Below, piece by piece: positions 15,808 through 24,046 of a stretch of 64,000 nucleotides of DNA (position 1 is its first letter; each line of letters opens with the position of its first letter). Source of the stretch: Actinomycetota bacterium (lineage in GTDB: Bacteria > Actinomycetota > Acidimicrobiia > Acidimicrobiales > MedAcidi-G1); contig JACNKQ010000043.1 of assembly GCA_014381945.1 (NCBI GenBank), positions 52,200 to 116,199 of the forward strand, read 5' to 3'. Position numbers and translations under genes: made by a program. Under the pieces are notes generated by a model that did no database searches, had not been told where the DNA came from, and was given only the letters and a program-made list of their open reading frames with translations.

Positions 15808-17295
15808 TCAGTCGTTCTGCGGGAACCCGAGGTCGACGGTGCTGGTCGACGGGTCGGGCCACCGGCTGGTGACCACCTTGGGCCGGGTGTAGAACCGCAG
15901 GCCCTCGGGGCCGTACATGGTGGTGTCACCGAACAGCGAGTCGTTCCAGCCGCCGAACGAGTGGTAGCCCACGGGCACCGGGATCGGCACGTTGATGCCG
16001 ACCATGCCCGCCTCGGCTTCCCGTTGGAACCGATGGGCCGCTCCCCCGTCGCGGGTGAAGATGGCAGCCCCGTTGCCGTATGGGTTGTCGGCGATCATCT
16101 GGACCGCCTCGTGGTAGGTGTCGGTGCGGACCACGGACAGGACCGGGCCGAAGACCTCGTCCCGGTAGACCTGCATGTCGGTGGTGACGTTGTCGAGCAG
16201 CGACACGCCCAGGAAGTACCCGTCGCCCTCGAACACCTTCTCTCGTCCGTCAACGACGACGGTCGCTCCCTCGTCGGCGCCACTACCGATGTAACCGGCC
16301 ACACGGTCACGGTGCTCGCGGGTGATGAGCGGCCCCATCTCGGACGCCGGGTCGCTCCCGGGCCCGATCACGAGCTTGTCCATCCGTACCCGGATGCGTT
16401 CGACGAGGTCGTCGGCAATGTCGCCGACGGCAACGACCACCGAGATCGCCATGCACCGCTCTCCGGCCGAGCCGTAGGCGGCGGACACCGCTGCGTCGGC
16501 CGCCAGGTCCAGGTCGGCATCGGGAAGGACCACCATGTGGTTCTTGGCGCCGCCCAGGGCCTGGACACGCTTGCCGTTTGCCGTCGCCGTCGAGTACACG
16601 TGACGGGCGATAGGGGTCGAGCCCACGAAGCTGGCGGCGGCCACGTCCGGATGATCGAGGAGCCGGTCGACCGCCACCTTGTCGCCGTTTACGAGGTTTA
16701 CGACACCGGGCGGGAAGCCGGCCTCCTGCGCCAGTTCGACGATGAAGCGGGGTGCCGAGGGGTTGCGCTCGGACGGCTTCAGGATGAACGTGTTGCCGCA
16801 GGCGACGGCATTCGGGAACATCCAGAGCGGCACCATGACCGGGAAGTTGAACGGCGTGATGCCCGCACAGACGCCGAGCGGATGGCGCACCGTGTAGACG
16901 TCGACGCCGGACGACGCCTGTTCGCTGTAGGAGCCCTTCAGGGCGTCGGCCAGACCACACGAGAACTCGATGTTCTCGATCCCGCGGGCGACCTCGCCCC
17001 GTGCGTCGTCTCCGACCTTGCCGTGCTCGGCGGTGAGGCGTGCGGCGATCTCGTCCACGTTGGCGACGACGACATTGCGGAAGTCGTGCAGGATCTTCGT
17101 GCGGCGGGCTATCGACACGTTGCGCCATTCGTCGAATGCCGCCTTCGACGAGGCGACCGCACGATCGACCTCCTCCACCGAGGCGAAGGCGACCTCACCG
17201 GTCTGCCCGCCGGTGGCGGGGTCGGACACCGGCCCGGACCTGCCGGACGTGCCGGCGACGTCCTCGCCGTCGATGAGGTGCTGGATCTGCTGCAT
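15808..17295 (-). CDS. mmsA: CoA-acylating methylmalonate/malonate-semialdehyde dehydrogenase
   Basis: This 495-residue aldehyde dehydrogenase is of the CoA-dependent MmsA type. N150 (PFNF) and the nucleophile C281 (GERCMA) are present. The usual general-base Glu is replaced by Asn in GGAKNH (N252), a hallmark of the semialdehyde dehydrogenases that release acyl-CoA rather than acid. The ATG at 17295 has a GGAG site. In the reductive pyrimidine pathway it would convert malonate semialdehyde (from uracil) or methylmalonate semialdehyde (from thymine) into acetyl-CoA or propionyl-CoA. It lies 11 bases after the dihydropyrimidinase gene. Confidence 0.93.
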   Translation of the reverse strand: MQQIQHLIDGEDVAGTSGRSGPVSDPATGGQTGEVAFASVEEVDRAVASSKAAFDEWRNVSIARRTKILHDFRNVVVANVDEIAARLTAEHGKVGDDARGEVARGIENIEFSCGLADALKGSYSEQASSGVDVYTVRHPLGVCAGITPFNFPVMVPLWMFPNAVACGNTFILKPSERNPSAPRFIVELAQEAGFPPGVVNLVNGDKVAVDRLLDHPDVAAASFVGSTPIARHVYSTATANGKRVQALGGAKNHMVVLPDADLDLAADAAVSAAYGSAGERCMAISVVVAVGDIADDLVERIRVRMDKLVIGPGSDPASEMGPLITREHRDRVAGYIGSGADEGATVVVDGREKVFEGDGYFLGVSLLDNVTTDMQVYRDEVFGPVLSVVRTDTYHEAVQMIADNPYGNGAAIFTRDGGAAHRFQREAEAGMVGINVPIPVPVGYHSFGGWNDSLFGDTTMYGPEGLRFYTRPKVVTSRWPDPSTSTVDLGFPQND

Positions 17296-17306
17296 TTGCG
17301 CTCCGG

Positions 17307-18719
17307 TCAGGTCAGGTAGGTCGACAGGCCACGGCGCAGGTAGGCCCCGTCGCCCTTCGTGCCGTGGTACGTGTCGTTGTCGATGAGGACCTTGCCCTTG
17401 GAGAGCACGGTGTCGACCTTGCCGTCGATCTGGATGCCCTCGTAGGCGGAGTAGTCCATGCTCATGTGGTGGGTGTCGACCGAGATGGTCGTAGTGCCGT
17501 CGGGGTCGTAGAGGACGATGTCGGCGTCGGCACCCGGGGCGATCACGCCCTTCTGCGGATAGAGGCCGAACATGCGTGCCGGTGTCGTCGAACAGGTCTC
17601 GACCCACCGTTCGAGGGTGAGTTCGCCCATCACGACGCCCTGGTAGATCAGGTCCATGCGGTGCTCGACGCCGCCGATGCCGTTCGGGATGGCCCGGAAG
17701 TCGTCGACGCCGAGTTCCTTCTGCTCCTTCATGCAGAACGGGCAGTGGTCGGTGGACACTATGGCCAGGTCGTTGGTGCGCAGGCCCTGCCACAGGTCCG
17801 AGTGGTGGTGCTCGTGCTTGGTGCGCAACGGCGGCGAACAGACGTAGCCGGCGCCTGCGAAGCCGGGGGCCCCGAGATGATCCTCGAGGTTGAGGTACAG
17901 GTACTGGGGGCACGTCTCGGCGAAGACGTTGTGGCCCTGGTCGCGGGCCTCGGCGACACGCACGAGGGCCTCGCTGGCAGAGAGGTGCACGAAGTAGACA
18001 GGTGCCCCGGCTACCAGCGCCAACTGGATGGCCCGATTCGTGGCCTCGCCCTCGAAGCGCGGGTGGCGCGTGATCCCGTGGAAGATGGGGTCGGTCTGGC
18101 CCCGGGCCGCCGCCTGCTCGCCGAGCACGTCGATGGCGATGCCGTTCTCCGCATGCATGCAGATCATGGCGCCGTTCTCGGCGGCGACCTGCATGGCCCG
18201 GAAGATCTGGGCGTCGTCGCTGTAGAAGACGCCCGGGTAGGCCATGAACAGCTTGAAGCTGGTGATTCCCTCGGAGACGAGGCTGTCCATCTCCTTGAGG
18301 GCGGCGTCGTCGACCCCGCCGAGGATCATGTGGAAGGCGTAGTCGATGGCGCACTCGCCCTCGGCCTTGGCAAACCAGGCGTCGAGGCTCTCGCGCACGT
18401 TCTCGCCGGTCTTCTGGACGGCGAAGTCGATGATGGTGGTGGTGCCTCCCCAGGCGGCTGCGCGCGTGCCGATCTCGAAGGTGTCGGACGCGAAGGTGCC
18501 GCCGAACGGCAGCTCCATGTGGGTGTGGCAGTCGATGCCGCCGGGCACGACGTATTTGCCGGTGGCGTCGATGATCCGGTCGGCGCCACCTGCTGCGGAG
18601 GCGGCAGCGTCGGTGCCCGGCTGGAGCACGGCCGCGATCGTGGTGCCGTCGATGAGCACATCGGCCTCGTGGCGGCCCGTGGAGGTGACCACGGTGCCGT
18701 TCTGGATCAGCGTCGTCAT
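17307..18719 (-). CDS. hydA: Dihydropyrimidinase (D-hydantoinase)
   Basis: This 470-residue cyclic amidohydrolase opens the ring of 5,6-dihydrouracil, dihydrothymine or hydantoins. All binuclear metal ligands are visible: H65 and H67 (CHTHMEL), the carboxylated lysine K156 (TSFKLFMAYP), H189 (CMHAENG), H245 (VHLSASE) and D324 (STDHCPF). Length and motif spacing match bacterial dihydropyrimidinases. It is flanked by the aminotransferase (63 bases upstream) and the semialdehyde dehydrogenase. Together with beta-ureidopropionase these cover every step after ring reduction. Confidence 0.95.
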   Translation of the reverse strand: MTTLIQNGTVVTSTGRHEADVLIDGTTIAAVLQPGTDAAASAAGGADRIIDATGKYVVPGGIDCHTHMELPFGGTFASDTFEIGTRAAAWGGTTTIIDFAVQKTGENVRESLDAWFAKAEGECAIDYAFHMILGGVDDAALKEMDSLVSEGITSFKLFMAYPGVFYSDDAQIFRAMQVAAENGAMICMHAENGIAIDVLGEQAAARGQTDPIFHGITRHPRFEGEATNRAIQLALVAGAPVYFVHLSASEALVRVAEARDQGHNVFAETCPQYLYLNLEDHLGAPGFAGAGYVCSPPLRTKHEHHHSDLWQGLRTNDLAIVSTDHCPFCMKEQKELGVDDFRAIPNGIGGVEHRMDLIYQGVVMGELTLERWVETCSTTPARMFGLYPQKGVIAPGADADIVLYDPDGTTTISVDTHHMSMDYSAYEGIQIDGKVDTVLSKGKVLIDNDTYHGTKGDGAYLRRGLSTYLT

Positions 18720-18782
18720 GACGACCCTCGCTTTCCTGTCTCTTGTGTGGTTCGCGTGCTTCCGGTGTTTACCGACCCGGCC

Positions 18783-20072
18783 TCAGTCGAGTCGTCCGAT
18801 GATGTCGGACAGGATCTCGCCGGCCGTATCGATCTCGGCCTCGGTCACGGTCATCGGTGGAGCGATGCGCAGCACGTTGCCGTACAGCCCACCCTTGCCG
18901 ATGAGGAGGCCGGCTGCACGCGCTTGTTCCATGATTCGGCCGGCAGCGTCCGTATTCGGGGCGATGCCGCCGGGCTGCACGGTCTCGAGCGCCAGCATCA
19001 GCCCGCGCCCACGCAGTTCGACGACGGTGGCCGAGGAATCGACGGCGGGTTGCAGGTGGCCGGCCAGGCGGTCGCCCATCCGCTTCGCATTGCCCTGGAG
19101 GTCGTGCTCGAGCATGTACCGGATCGTGGCCAGGGCACCCGCACTGCTCAACGGGTTGCCGCCGAACGTCGACAGCGAGTTCCCCGGCAACGAGTCGAGG
19201 AGTTCCGCCGAGGCGATCACGCCCCCGAGGGCGAGGCCGTTGCCGACGCCCTTGGCGAAGGTCATCAGGTCGGGGGTGATGTCGTGTGCCTGGTAGCCCC
19301 AGAAGTGGTCGCCGGTGCGGCCCCATCCGGTCTGGACCTCGTCGCTGATGAACAGGACGCCCCGGTTGTCGAGTTCCTTTTTCATGGCGCCGAAGAAGCC
19401 GTCGGGCGGGGTGGCGAACCCGCCGACTCCCTGGATGGGCTCTGCGATCATGGCGGCCACGTCGCCGGAGGTCATCATGTCGAAGACCTGTTCGAGGTCG
19501 GCGACGCAGGCGTCGGTGAACGCCTCGTCGTCGAGGTTCCGGAACGGACTCCGGAGTCGATAGCCGCCCTGCACGAAGTTGACCGACAGGCCGCTGATGC
19601 TCGTCGGCGACCAGGCCCGCTGGGCGGTGATGGCAATAGTGGTGAAGGACCGGCCGTGGTAGCTGTTGCGCATGGCCAGGATCTGGTTCGAGCGGCGGGC
19701 CGAGGTGGCGATCATGAGCGCCGCATCGTTGGCTTCCGAGCCCGAGGTCGTGAAGAACACCTTGGCGTCGGGTATGCCCGACAGTCCACAGACCAGTTCG
19801 GCCAACTCGATCATCGGCTCCGAGAGGTACAGAGTGGAGGTGTGCAGGACCCTGGCGGCCTGCTCCTGGACCGCTTCGGTGATCTCCGGGATGTTGTAGC
19901 CGACGCTGGTGGTGAGGATGCCGGCGAAGAAGTCGAGGTAGCGGTTGCCCTCGACGTCGAAGACGTGCCGGCCCTCGCCCCGATCGAGCGAGATGGGCGG
20001 GTCGTAGTACTGCGCCAGCCAGGAGGGCAGCACCGAGCGGTGCCGGTCGAGGAGCTCTGCGTTGGTGGTCAT
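18783..20072 (-). CDS. Class III aminotransferase (beta-alanine or 3-aminoisobutyrate)
   Basis: This 429-residue PLP-dependent transaminase has the Schiff-base lysine at K274 (TFAKGVGNG), the cofactor Asp in FISDEVQTG and the phosphate loop TTSGSEAND. It is of the beta-alanine/4-aminobutyrate/AGXT2-like class. Between beta-ureidopropionase and dihydropyrimidinase it should deaminate beta-alanine and 3-aminoisobutyrate to the semialdehydes used by the MmsA enzyme. Acceptor specificity (pyruvate or 2-oxoglutarate) cannot be told from the sequence alone. Confidence 0.92.
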   Translation of the reverse strand: MTTNAELLDRHRSVLPSWLAQYYDPPISLDRGEGRHVFDVEGNRYLDFFAGILTTSVGYNIPEITEAVQEQAARVLHTSTLYLSEPMIELAELVCGLSGIPDAKVFFTTSGSEANDAALMIATSARRSNQILAMRNSYHGRSFTTIAITAQRAWSPTSISGLSVNFVQGGYRLRSPFRNLDDEAFTDACVADLEQVFDMMTSGDVAAMIAEPIQGVGGFATPPDGFFGAMKKELDNRGVLFISDEVQTGWGRTGDHFWGYQAHDITPDLMTFAKGVGNGLALGGVIASAELLDSLPGNSLSTFGGNPLSSAGALATIRYMLEHDLQGNAKRMGDRLAGHLQPAVDSSATVVELRGRGLMLALETVQPGGIAPNTDAAGRIMEQARAAGLLIGKGGLYGNVLRIAPPMTVTEAEIDTAGEILSDIIGRLD

Positions 20073-20103
20073 GTTTCCGGTGCGCTCTCGTCCAGGTCAG
20101 GGT

Positions 20104-20946
20104 TCAGGGTGCGACGAGGCCGTCGTACATGTCGGGCCGGCGGTCCCGGTAGAAGGCCCACTGGTTGCGGACCTCGTCGATCCTGTCGAGGTCGAGGTCG
20201 CGGATGATCAACTCGGGGTCGTGGTCGGAGCAGACGTCACCCACGTACTGCCCACGGGGGTCTACGAAGTAGGTGGTGCCGTAGAAGTCGTTGTCGCCGA
20301 GGTCCTCGATGCCGACCCGGTTGATCGCACCTACGTAGTACATGTTGGCGACGGCTGAGGCCGGCTGCTCGAGCTGCCAGAGGTACGACGAGAGGCCGCG
20401 GCTGGTGGCCGACGGGTTGAACACGATCTGTGCGCCGTTGATGCCCAGCGCCCGCCAGCCCTCGGGGAAGTGGCGGTCGTAGCAGATGTAGACGCCGACC
20501 CGGCCGACGGCGGTCTCGAAGACCGGGTACCCGAGGTTGCCGGGCCGGAAGTAGAACTTCTCCCAGAAGCCCTTGACCTGCGGAATGTGGGTCTTGCGGT
20601 ACTTGCCGAGGTAGGTGCCGTCGGCGTCGATGACGGCAGCCGTGTTGTAGAGGTAGCCCTCCTGCTCCTTTTCGTACATGGGCAGGACCAGGACCATGCC
20701 GTACTGGGCGGCCAGTTCCTGGAACCGCTTCGTGGTCGGGCCGTCGGGGATCGCCTCGGCGTAGCTGTAGAACTCGGCGTCCTGGACCTGGCAGAAGTAC
20801 GGCCCGTAGAACAGTTCCTGGAAGCACATCACCCGGGCGCCGGCCTCGGCCGCCTCGCTCAGGTACTTCTCGTGGAGTTCGATCATCGACTCCTTGTCAC
20901 CGGTCCATGCGGTCTGGACCATTGCCGCCCGTACATCGCTCGCCAT
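20104..20946 (-). CDS. Beta-ureidopropionase (N-carbamoyl-beta-alanine amidohydrolase)
   Basis: This 280-residue nitrilase-superfamily enzyme hydrolyses N-carbamoyl-beta-alanine to beta-alanine, CO2 and ammonia. The catalytic triad is E44 (CFQELFYGPYF), K118 (KYRKTHIP) and C155 (VYICYDRHFPE). The last matches carbamoyl-beta-alanine/carbamoylputrescine amidohydrolases. The ATG at 20946 is chosen over the one at 20958 because GGGA sits at proper spacing before it, whereas the upstream ATG has its purine run immediately adjacent. It is the first gene of the ten-gene pyrimidine operon. Confidence 0.9.
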   Translation of the reverse strand: MASDVRAAMVQTAWTGDKESMIELHEKYLSEAAEAGARVMCFQELFYGPYFCQVQDAEFYSYAEAIPDGPTTKRFQELAAQYGMVLVLPMYEKEQEGYLYNTAAVIDADGTYLGKYRKTHIPQVKGFWEKFYFRPGNLGYPVFETAVGRVGVYICYDRHFPEGWRALGINGAQIVFNPSATSRGLSSYLWQLEQPASAVANMYYVGAINRVGIEDLGDNDFYGTTYFVDPRGQYVGDVCSDHDPELIIRDLDLDRIDEVRNQWAFYRDRRPDMYDGLVAP

Positions 20947-21030
20947 CGCTGTTCCCATCCCTCGATTTCTGATTGCTCCATTGCACGCCTTCGGGGACGG
21001 AGCCGTCTGGCGACGGGACCCACAGCCCCC

Positions 21031-21085
21031 GGTGCATCCGACAGTATGCACCCGATCGGGTCCTCGCCGACCCGGTCGTCGGCGA
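21031..21085. promoter_or_regulatory. Two inverted repeats in the divergent region (candidate operators)
   Basis: GGTGCAT (21031-21037) pairs with ATGCACC (21046-21052) over an 8-base centre. TCGCCGAC (21064-21071) pairs with GTCGGCGA (21078-21085) over a 6-base centre. Both lie between the divergent beta-ureidopropionase and thiolase-like genes and are plausible regulator sites for the pyrimidine operon, its neighbour, or both. Confidence 0.5.
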
Positions 21086-21134
21086 ATCCGCCCGCCTTCT
21101 ACCTGCACCGGTGGCTACCCCTACGCTCTGTCCC

Positions 21135-22778
21135 ATGCGGCCGCTCCCGGAACTCACCCCGGAAAACGAGCACTACTGGATGGCAGGCGCCGACGGGGTG
21201 CTCCGGATCCAGTGGTGTGCGTCGTGCGACCTGGGCATACACCCGCCGTTGCCAGCCTGCCCGCACTGTGCGCAGGGCCTCGAGGTACGCGACCTGTCCG
21301 GGCGGGGAACCGTCGTCGGCGTCACTGTCAACCACCAGCAGTGGCTTCCGGACCTGGCTCCGCCCTACGCCGTCGTCGTCATCGCCCTCGACGAGGACCC
21401 CCTGGTCCGCATCACGTCGCTGATGGTCGAGTCCGATCCCGATTCGGTCGAGATCGGGCTTCCCGTCGAGATTCGCTTCGAACAGCATGAGGACGTGTGG
21501 CTCCCGCTGTTCGCCCCGACCGGTGAGGCCGTGGTCGAACGCGACGAGTGGCCCCAGCCGCCCCTTGCACCGGTACGGCCCATGCCCACGAAGCAGCGCT
21601 TCGAGGACGCCGTTGCAATCACCGGAATCGGGATGTCCGACGTGGGTCGCCGGCTCGACAGGGATCCGCTCTCGCTCGCCGTCGATGCCTGCAGGTCCGC
21701 TGTCGCCGACGCCGGCCTGGTCCTCGACGACATCGACGGCCTGTCCACGTACCCCGGGGGGATGGGAGGCGGCGGTGGCTTCTCGGAGGGCGGCGTCCAC
21801 GCCGTCGAGGAGGCACTGCGCATCCACCCGACCTGGTTCAGCGGTGGCCTCGAGACCTCCGGGCAGAACGGCTCCATCGTCAACGCCATGCTCGCCGTGG
21901 CCGCCGGCCTCTGCCGCCACGTCCTGTGCTTCCGCACGGTATGGGAGTCGACGTCGGCGCTACGCGGCAACCGCCGGGGAACCGGTGTACCGGCGGCCCC
22001 GCGCATGGGGGGCGAGATGCAGTGGCGCCTCCCCTACGGGGCCATGTCGGCCGCCAACTGGATAGCCGTCAACGCCAGCCACCACTTCCGCCGCTACGGA
22101 ACGACCCGGGAGCAGCTCGGCTGGATCCCGGTCACGCAGCGTCGGCACGCCGGCCTGAACCCCGCCGCCATCTACCGCGACCCGATGACGATCGAGGACT
22201 ACCTCGGGGCACGCATGATCACCACGCCCTTCGGCCTGTACGACTGCGACGTCCCCTGCGACGGGTCGGTCGCCGTCGTGGTGTCGGCCCTCGACGCCGC
22301 CCGCGACCTCGCCCACCCCGCCATCCGCGTTGACGCCGTCGGCACCCAGCTGCGAGAGCGCATCCCGTGGGACCAGGGCACGCTGGTGCACGAACAGTTG
22401 GTGTGGGGGCCGGCGCAGCACCTCTGGAGCCGCACCGACCTCACACCCGACGACGTCGACCTGGCCTGCCTCTACGACGGCTTCAGCTTCAACTGCCTCA
22501 CCTGGCTCGAGGCGCTGGGCTTCTGCGGGCGGGGCGAGGGCGGTGCCTTCGTCGAGGGCGGCGAGAGGATCTCGCTCGGCGGCTCCCTCCCCCTCAACAC
22601 CCACGGTGGACAACTCTCCGGAGGCCGGACCCACGGCTACGGCTTCGTCCACGAGGCGGTGGTGCAACTCCGCGGCGACGCCGGCGAGCGGCAGGTGGCG
22701 GGCGCAGAGGTCGCCGTGACCAGTTCAGGCGGAGGTCATCCGGGCGGAGCGATCCTGTTCACCACAGATCGTGGGTGA
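21135..22778 (+). CDS. DUF35/OB-fold and thiolase-like fusion protein
   Basis: This 547-residue two-domain protein begins with a zinc-ribbon plus OB-fold DUF35 domain (C28, C31, C42, C45 in CASC...CPHC; to about residue 135). A thiolase-fold domain follows from about residue 158 (AITGIGMSDVGRR). It is like lipid-transfer-protein/Ltp2 aldolases and unlike true thiolases in lacking an obvious Cys-His-Cys triad. In steroid side-chain degradation, Ltp2 and a DUF35 protein form a retro-aldolase complex; here both are in one chain. The frame overlaps the following P450 by 8 bases, so the two are co-transcribed. The upstream extension of the frame (from 20973) crosses operator-like repeats and is rejected. 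Confidence 0.87.
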   Translation: MRPLPELTPENEHYWMAGADGVLRIQWCASCDLGIHPPLPACPHCAQGLEVRDLSGRGTVVGVTVNHQQWLPDLAPPYAVVVIALDEDPLVRITSLMVESDPDSVEIGLPVEIRFEQHEDVWLPLFAPTGEAVVERDEWPQPPLAPVRPMPTKQRFEDAVAITGIGMSDVGRRLDRDPLSLAVDACRSAVADAGLVLDDIDGLSTYPGGMGGGGGFSEGGVHAVEEALRIHPTWFSGGLETSGQNGSIVNAMLAVAAGLCRHVLCFRTVWESTSALRGNRRGTGVPAAPRMGGEMQWRLPYGAMSAANWIAVNASHHFRRYGTTREQLGWIPVTQRRHAGLNPAAIYRDPMTIEDYLGARMITTPFGLYDCDVPCDGSVAVVVSALDAARDLAHPAIRVDAVGTQLRERIPWDQGTLVHEQLVWGPAQHLWSRTDLTPDDVDLACLYDGFSFNCLTWLEALGFCGRGEGGAFVEGGERISLGGSLPLNTHGGQLSGGRTHGYGFVHEAVVQLRGDAGERQVAGAEVAVTSSGGGHPGGAILFTTDRG

Positions 22779-24045
22779 GCCGACCGTGGAGCCCGATGCC
22801 CGCATAGACGTCGACCACCACGACCCCGGCTTCCTGGCGTCGCGCCACGAGCGCTACGCGGAGTTGCGCCGGCAGTGCCCGGTCGCATACAACGAGCGCT
22901 ACGGGGGCTTCTGGCTGGTGACCGACCACGAATCGGTGGCAACCGTGGCCCGCGACAACGAGACCTTCGCCCACCGCTACGAGCCCGATCCCGACCCCGG
23001 GGACGGCTTCGTCTTCCACGGCATCTGCGGGATCCCACGCGTGGCGGGAGCACCGCGTCAGGGCGTGTCCGAGATCGACGGGCCGGAGCACGCCGACGTG
23101 CGCCGACTCCTCAACCCGTTCTTCACGCCGGCCCGCGTCGAGGCGCTCCGGCCCCGGATGGTTGAGATCTCGACGTGGTTCCTCGATCAGGTCGTCGGGG
23201 CAGGCGCCTGCGACCTGGTGCTCGACTACACCACCCCGGTCCCGGGCGTCCTCACCCTGGAGATGATGGGCCTGCCGAGCGCCAACTGGCGCCACTACGC
23301 AGACTTCTTCCACGCCACGGTGGCCTACGAGCCGGACAGGGCCGAGTTCCACGAGGCGGTCGGGCGCCGCATGGAGATGGTCGAGGAACTCCTGGGTTTC
23401 GCAGACCATCGCCGGTCGAACCCCGCCGACGACATCACCACGGCCCTGGTCACCGGGCACGTCCTCGGCGAGCCGCTCGACGACACGCAGATCCTCGACA
23501 TCATGTGGAACCTGGTCGCCGGGGGCCTCGACACGACGACCTCCCTGGTCTCCTGGGCGCTCCACCACCTCGGCACGCACCCGGACGACCGCTGTCGGCT
23601 CATCGACCAACCGGACCTCATTCCGACCGCCATAGAGGAGTTCCTGCGCTTCTACAGCCCGAGCGAGACCCTTACCCGCACCGCCACATGCGACGTGGAG
23701 CTGGGTGGGCGCAACATCCGGCGAGGCGATGTGGTGATGATCGCCTGGGTGGCGGCCAACCGGGACGAAGGCGTCTTCGACCTCCCCGACAAGGTCGTGG
23801 TCGACCGGGAACCCAACCGGCACATCGCCTTCGGCCTCGGAGGGCACCGGTGCATCGGCTCACACGTGGCCCGTGTCGAGGCCGAGGTGATGCTCGCCGA
23901 CGTCCTGGGCCGGCTGCCCGACTACGAACTCGACCTGTCCGCCTTCCGGCCGTACCCCGGTAACGCCCTCATGACCGGGGTCGTGTCGATGCCCGCATCC
24001 TTTGCCCCCGGCCCGACCGTCGGCCCGGCGGTCGCCCCCTTCTGA
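22771..24045 (+). CDS. Cytochrome P450 (CYP)
   Basis: This third P450 of the window has 424 residues. It starts at a GTG (22771) that overlaps the stop of the DUF35-thiolase gene. The heme loop FGLGGHRCIG gives the axial cysteine C361, the I-helix is VAGGLDTTTS, and EEFLR supplies ExxR. The last 15 residues are Pro/Gly/Val-rich and probably disordered. No ferredoxin is adjacent, but the 7684 ferredoxin could serve. Neighbouring acyl-CoA genes suggest hydroxylation of an isoprenoid or fatty-acid-like substrate; the exact substrate is unknown. Confidence 0.92.
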   Translation: MGEPTVEPDARIDVDHHDPGFLASRHERYAELRRQCPVAYNERYGGFWLVTDHESVATVARDNETFAHRYEPDPDPGDGFVFHGICGIPRVAGAPRQGVSEIDGPEHADVRRLLNPFFTPARVEALRPRMVEISTWFLDQVVGAGACDLVLDYTTPVPGVLTLEMMGLPSANWRHYADFFHATVAYEPDRAEFHEAVGRRMEMVEELLGFADHRRSNPADDITTALVTGHVLGEPLDDTQILDIMWNLVAGGLDTTTSLVSWALHHLGTHPDDRCRLIDQPDLIPTAIEEFLRFYSPSETLTRTATCDVELGGRNIRRGDVVMIAWVAANRDEGVFDLPDKVVVDREPNRHIAFGLGGHRCIGSHVARVEAEVMLADVLGRLPDYELDLSAFRPYPGNALMTGVVSMPASFAPGPTVGPAVAPF

Positions 24046-24046
24046 G

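Noticed and set aside
14833..17319. 828-codon plus-strand frame
   Set aside because: It lies opposite the LLM and MmsA genes, which have full family motifs. Its translation is of the low-complexity type expected from an antisense frame in high-GC DNA.
17364..20207. 947-codon plus-strand frame
   Set aside because: It is an antisense shadow of dihydropyrimidinase and aminotransferase, with no recognisable motif.
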